A stretch of DNA of 64,000 nt. Origin: Microbacterium luteolum. GTDB taxonomy: Bacteria > Actinomycetota > Actinomycetes > Actinomycetales > Microbacteriaceae. Made by a program: the position numbers and the translations under genes. Location of the stretch: assembly GCF_039533965.1 (NCBI RefSeq), contig NZ_BAAAUN010000001.1, positions 2,516,950-2,580,949 on the forward strand. Reading direction: 5' to 3'. Of the stretch, positions 63,995-64,000 are shown piece by piece. Position 1 is the first letter of the stretch; each line of letters begins with the position of its first letter. The notes under the pieces are model-generated. The model worked only from the letters and a program-made list of their open reading frames with translations. It did no database searches and was not told the DNA's origin.

Positions 63995-64000
63995 CGCGTC

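Overview
The window is a stretch of chromosome from a high-GC actinobacterium, most likely Microbacterium or a close Microbacteriaceae relative. This rests on four things seen in the sequence: strong G/C bias at third codon positions, two classes of dispersed palindromic repeats (a CTTCGACAAGCTCAGG type and a GTTTCGTCTCGCTGCGCTCG type) as I know them from that family, a NucS mismatch endonuclease (actinobacterial mismatch repair), and many genes that start 6-7 bases after a TANNNT hexamer with no ribosome binding site (leaderless transcripts). No rRNA, tRNA, IS transposase, prophage or CRISPR array was seen.

Layout. 1-10 kb: end of a membrane protein, a PucR-like regulator, an HSL-family esterase, a ZIP-like metal transporter, a small HTH protein, an MFS exporter, a drug-efflux MFS plus flavin oxidoreductase pair divergent from an HxlR regulator, and argG with a strong terminator. 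10-17 kb: a TetR / degenerate ABC-ATPase / YhgE-Pip membrane protein operon, a penicillin-acylase-family Ntn hydrolase and an alpha/beta hydrolase. 17-25 kb: a 58-residue membrane peptide, an AbiEi-HTH plus DUF559-type nuclease gene sitting between two 81-bp hairpin elements, and a six-gene Mrp cation/proton antiporter operon (mrpA to mnhG) read leftwards. 25-34 kb: a polytopic membrane protein, a LacI/MFS divergent pair, a two-component system, a GAP-family membrane protein, nucS followed by a frameshifted small gene, a HAD phosphatase and cspA. 34-41 kb: a 0.5-kb hairpin-rich gap, a shikimate-dehydrogenase-like gene, a lipoprotein joining a substrate-binding domain to a VWA domain plus a membrane partner, an SRPBCC protein, a zinc alcohol dehydrogenase and two tiny acidic proteins.

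41-49 kb is the clearest metabolic unit. A LacI repressor is divergent from a sugar-acid operon: fructuronate reductase/mannonate oxidoreductase, an IdnD-like polyol-acid 5-dehydrogenase, an MHS-type permease, ManD mannonate dehydratase, KDPG aldolase and KDG kinase. Together they would take up L-gulonate, L-idonate or a hexuronate and convert it through fructuronate, mannonate, KDG and KDPG to pyruvate and glyceraldehyde 3-phosphate.

49-64 kb: an AraC/LtrA pair, two small membrane proteins, a coupled membrane-protein / glycosyltransferase / NodB-like deacetylase set, a Tat-exported phosphoesterase, a CPA1-type antiporter, an amidohydrolase, a rhomboid-like domain fused to a lysyl-phosphatidylglycerol-synthase-like domain, a sugar-transfer ATP-grasp enzyme, an aldo/keto reductase, and an SDR oxidoreductase divergent from a MarR regulator with two clear operators.

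The items most worth following up are the nuclease cassette flanked by paired 81-bp hairpins (17551-18698), the rhomboid-LPG synthase fusion, the dead ABC ATPase whose linker has absorbed two palindromic repeats, and the VWA/solute-binding lipoprotein that lacks a transporter.
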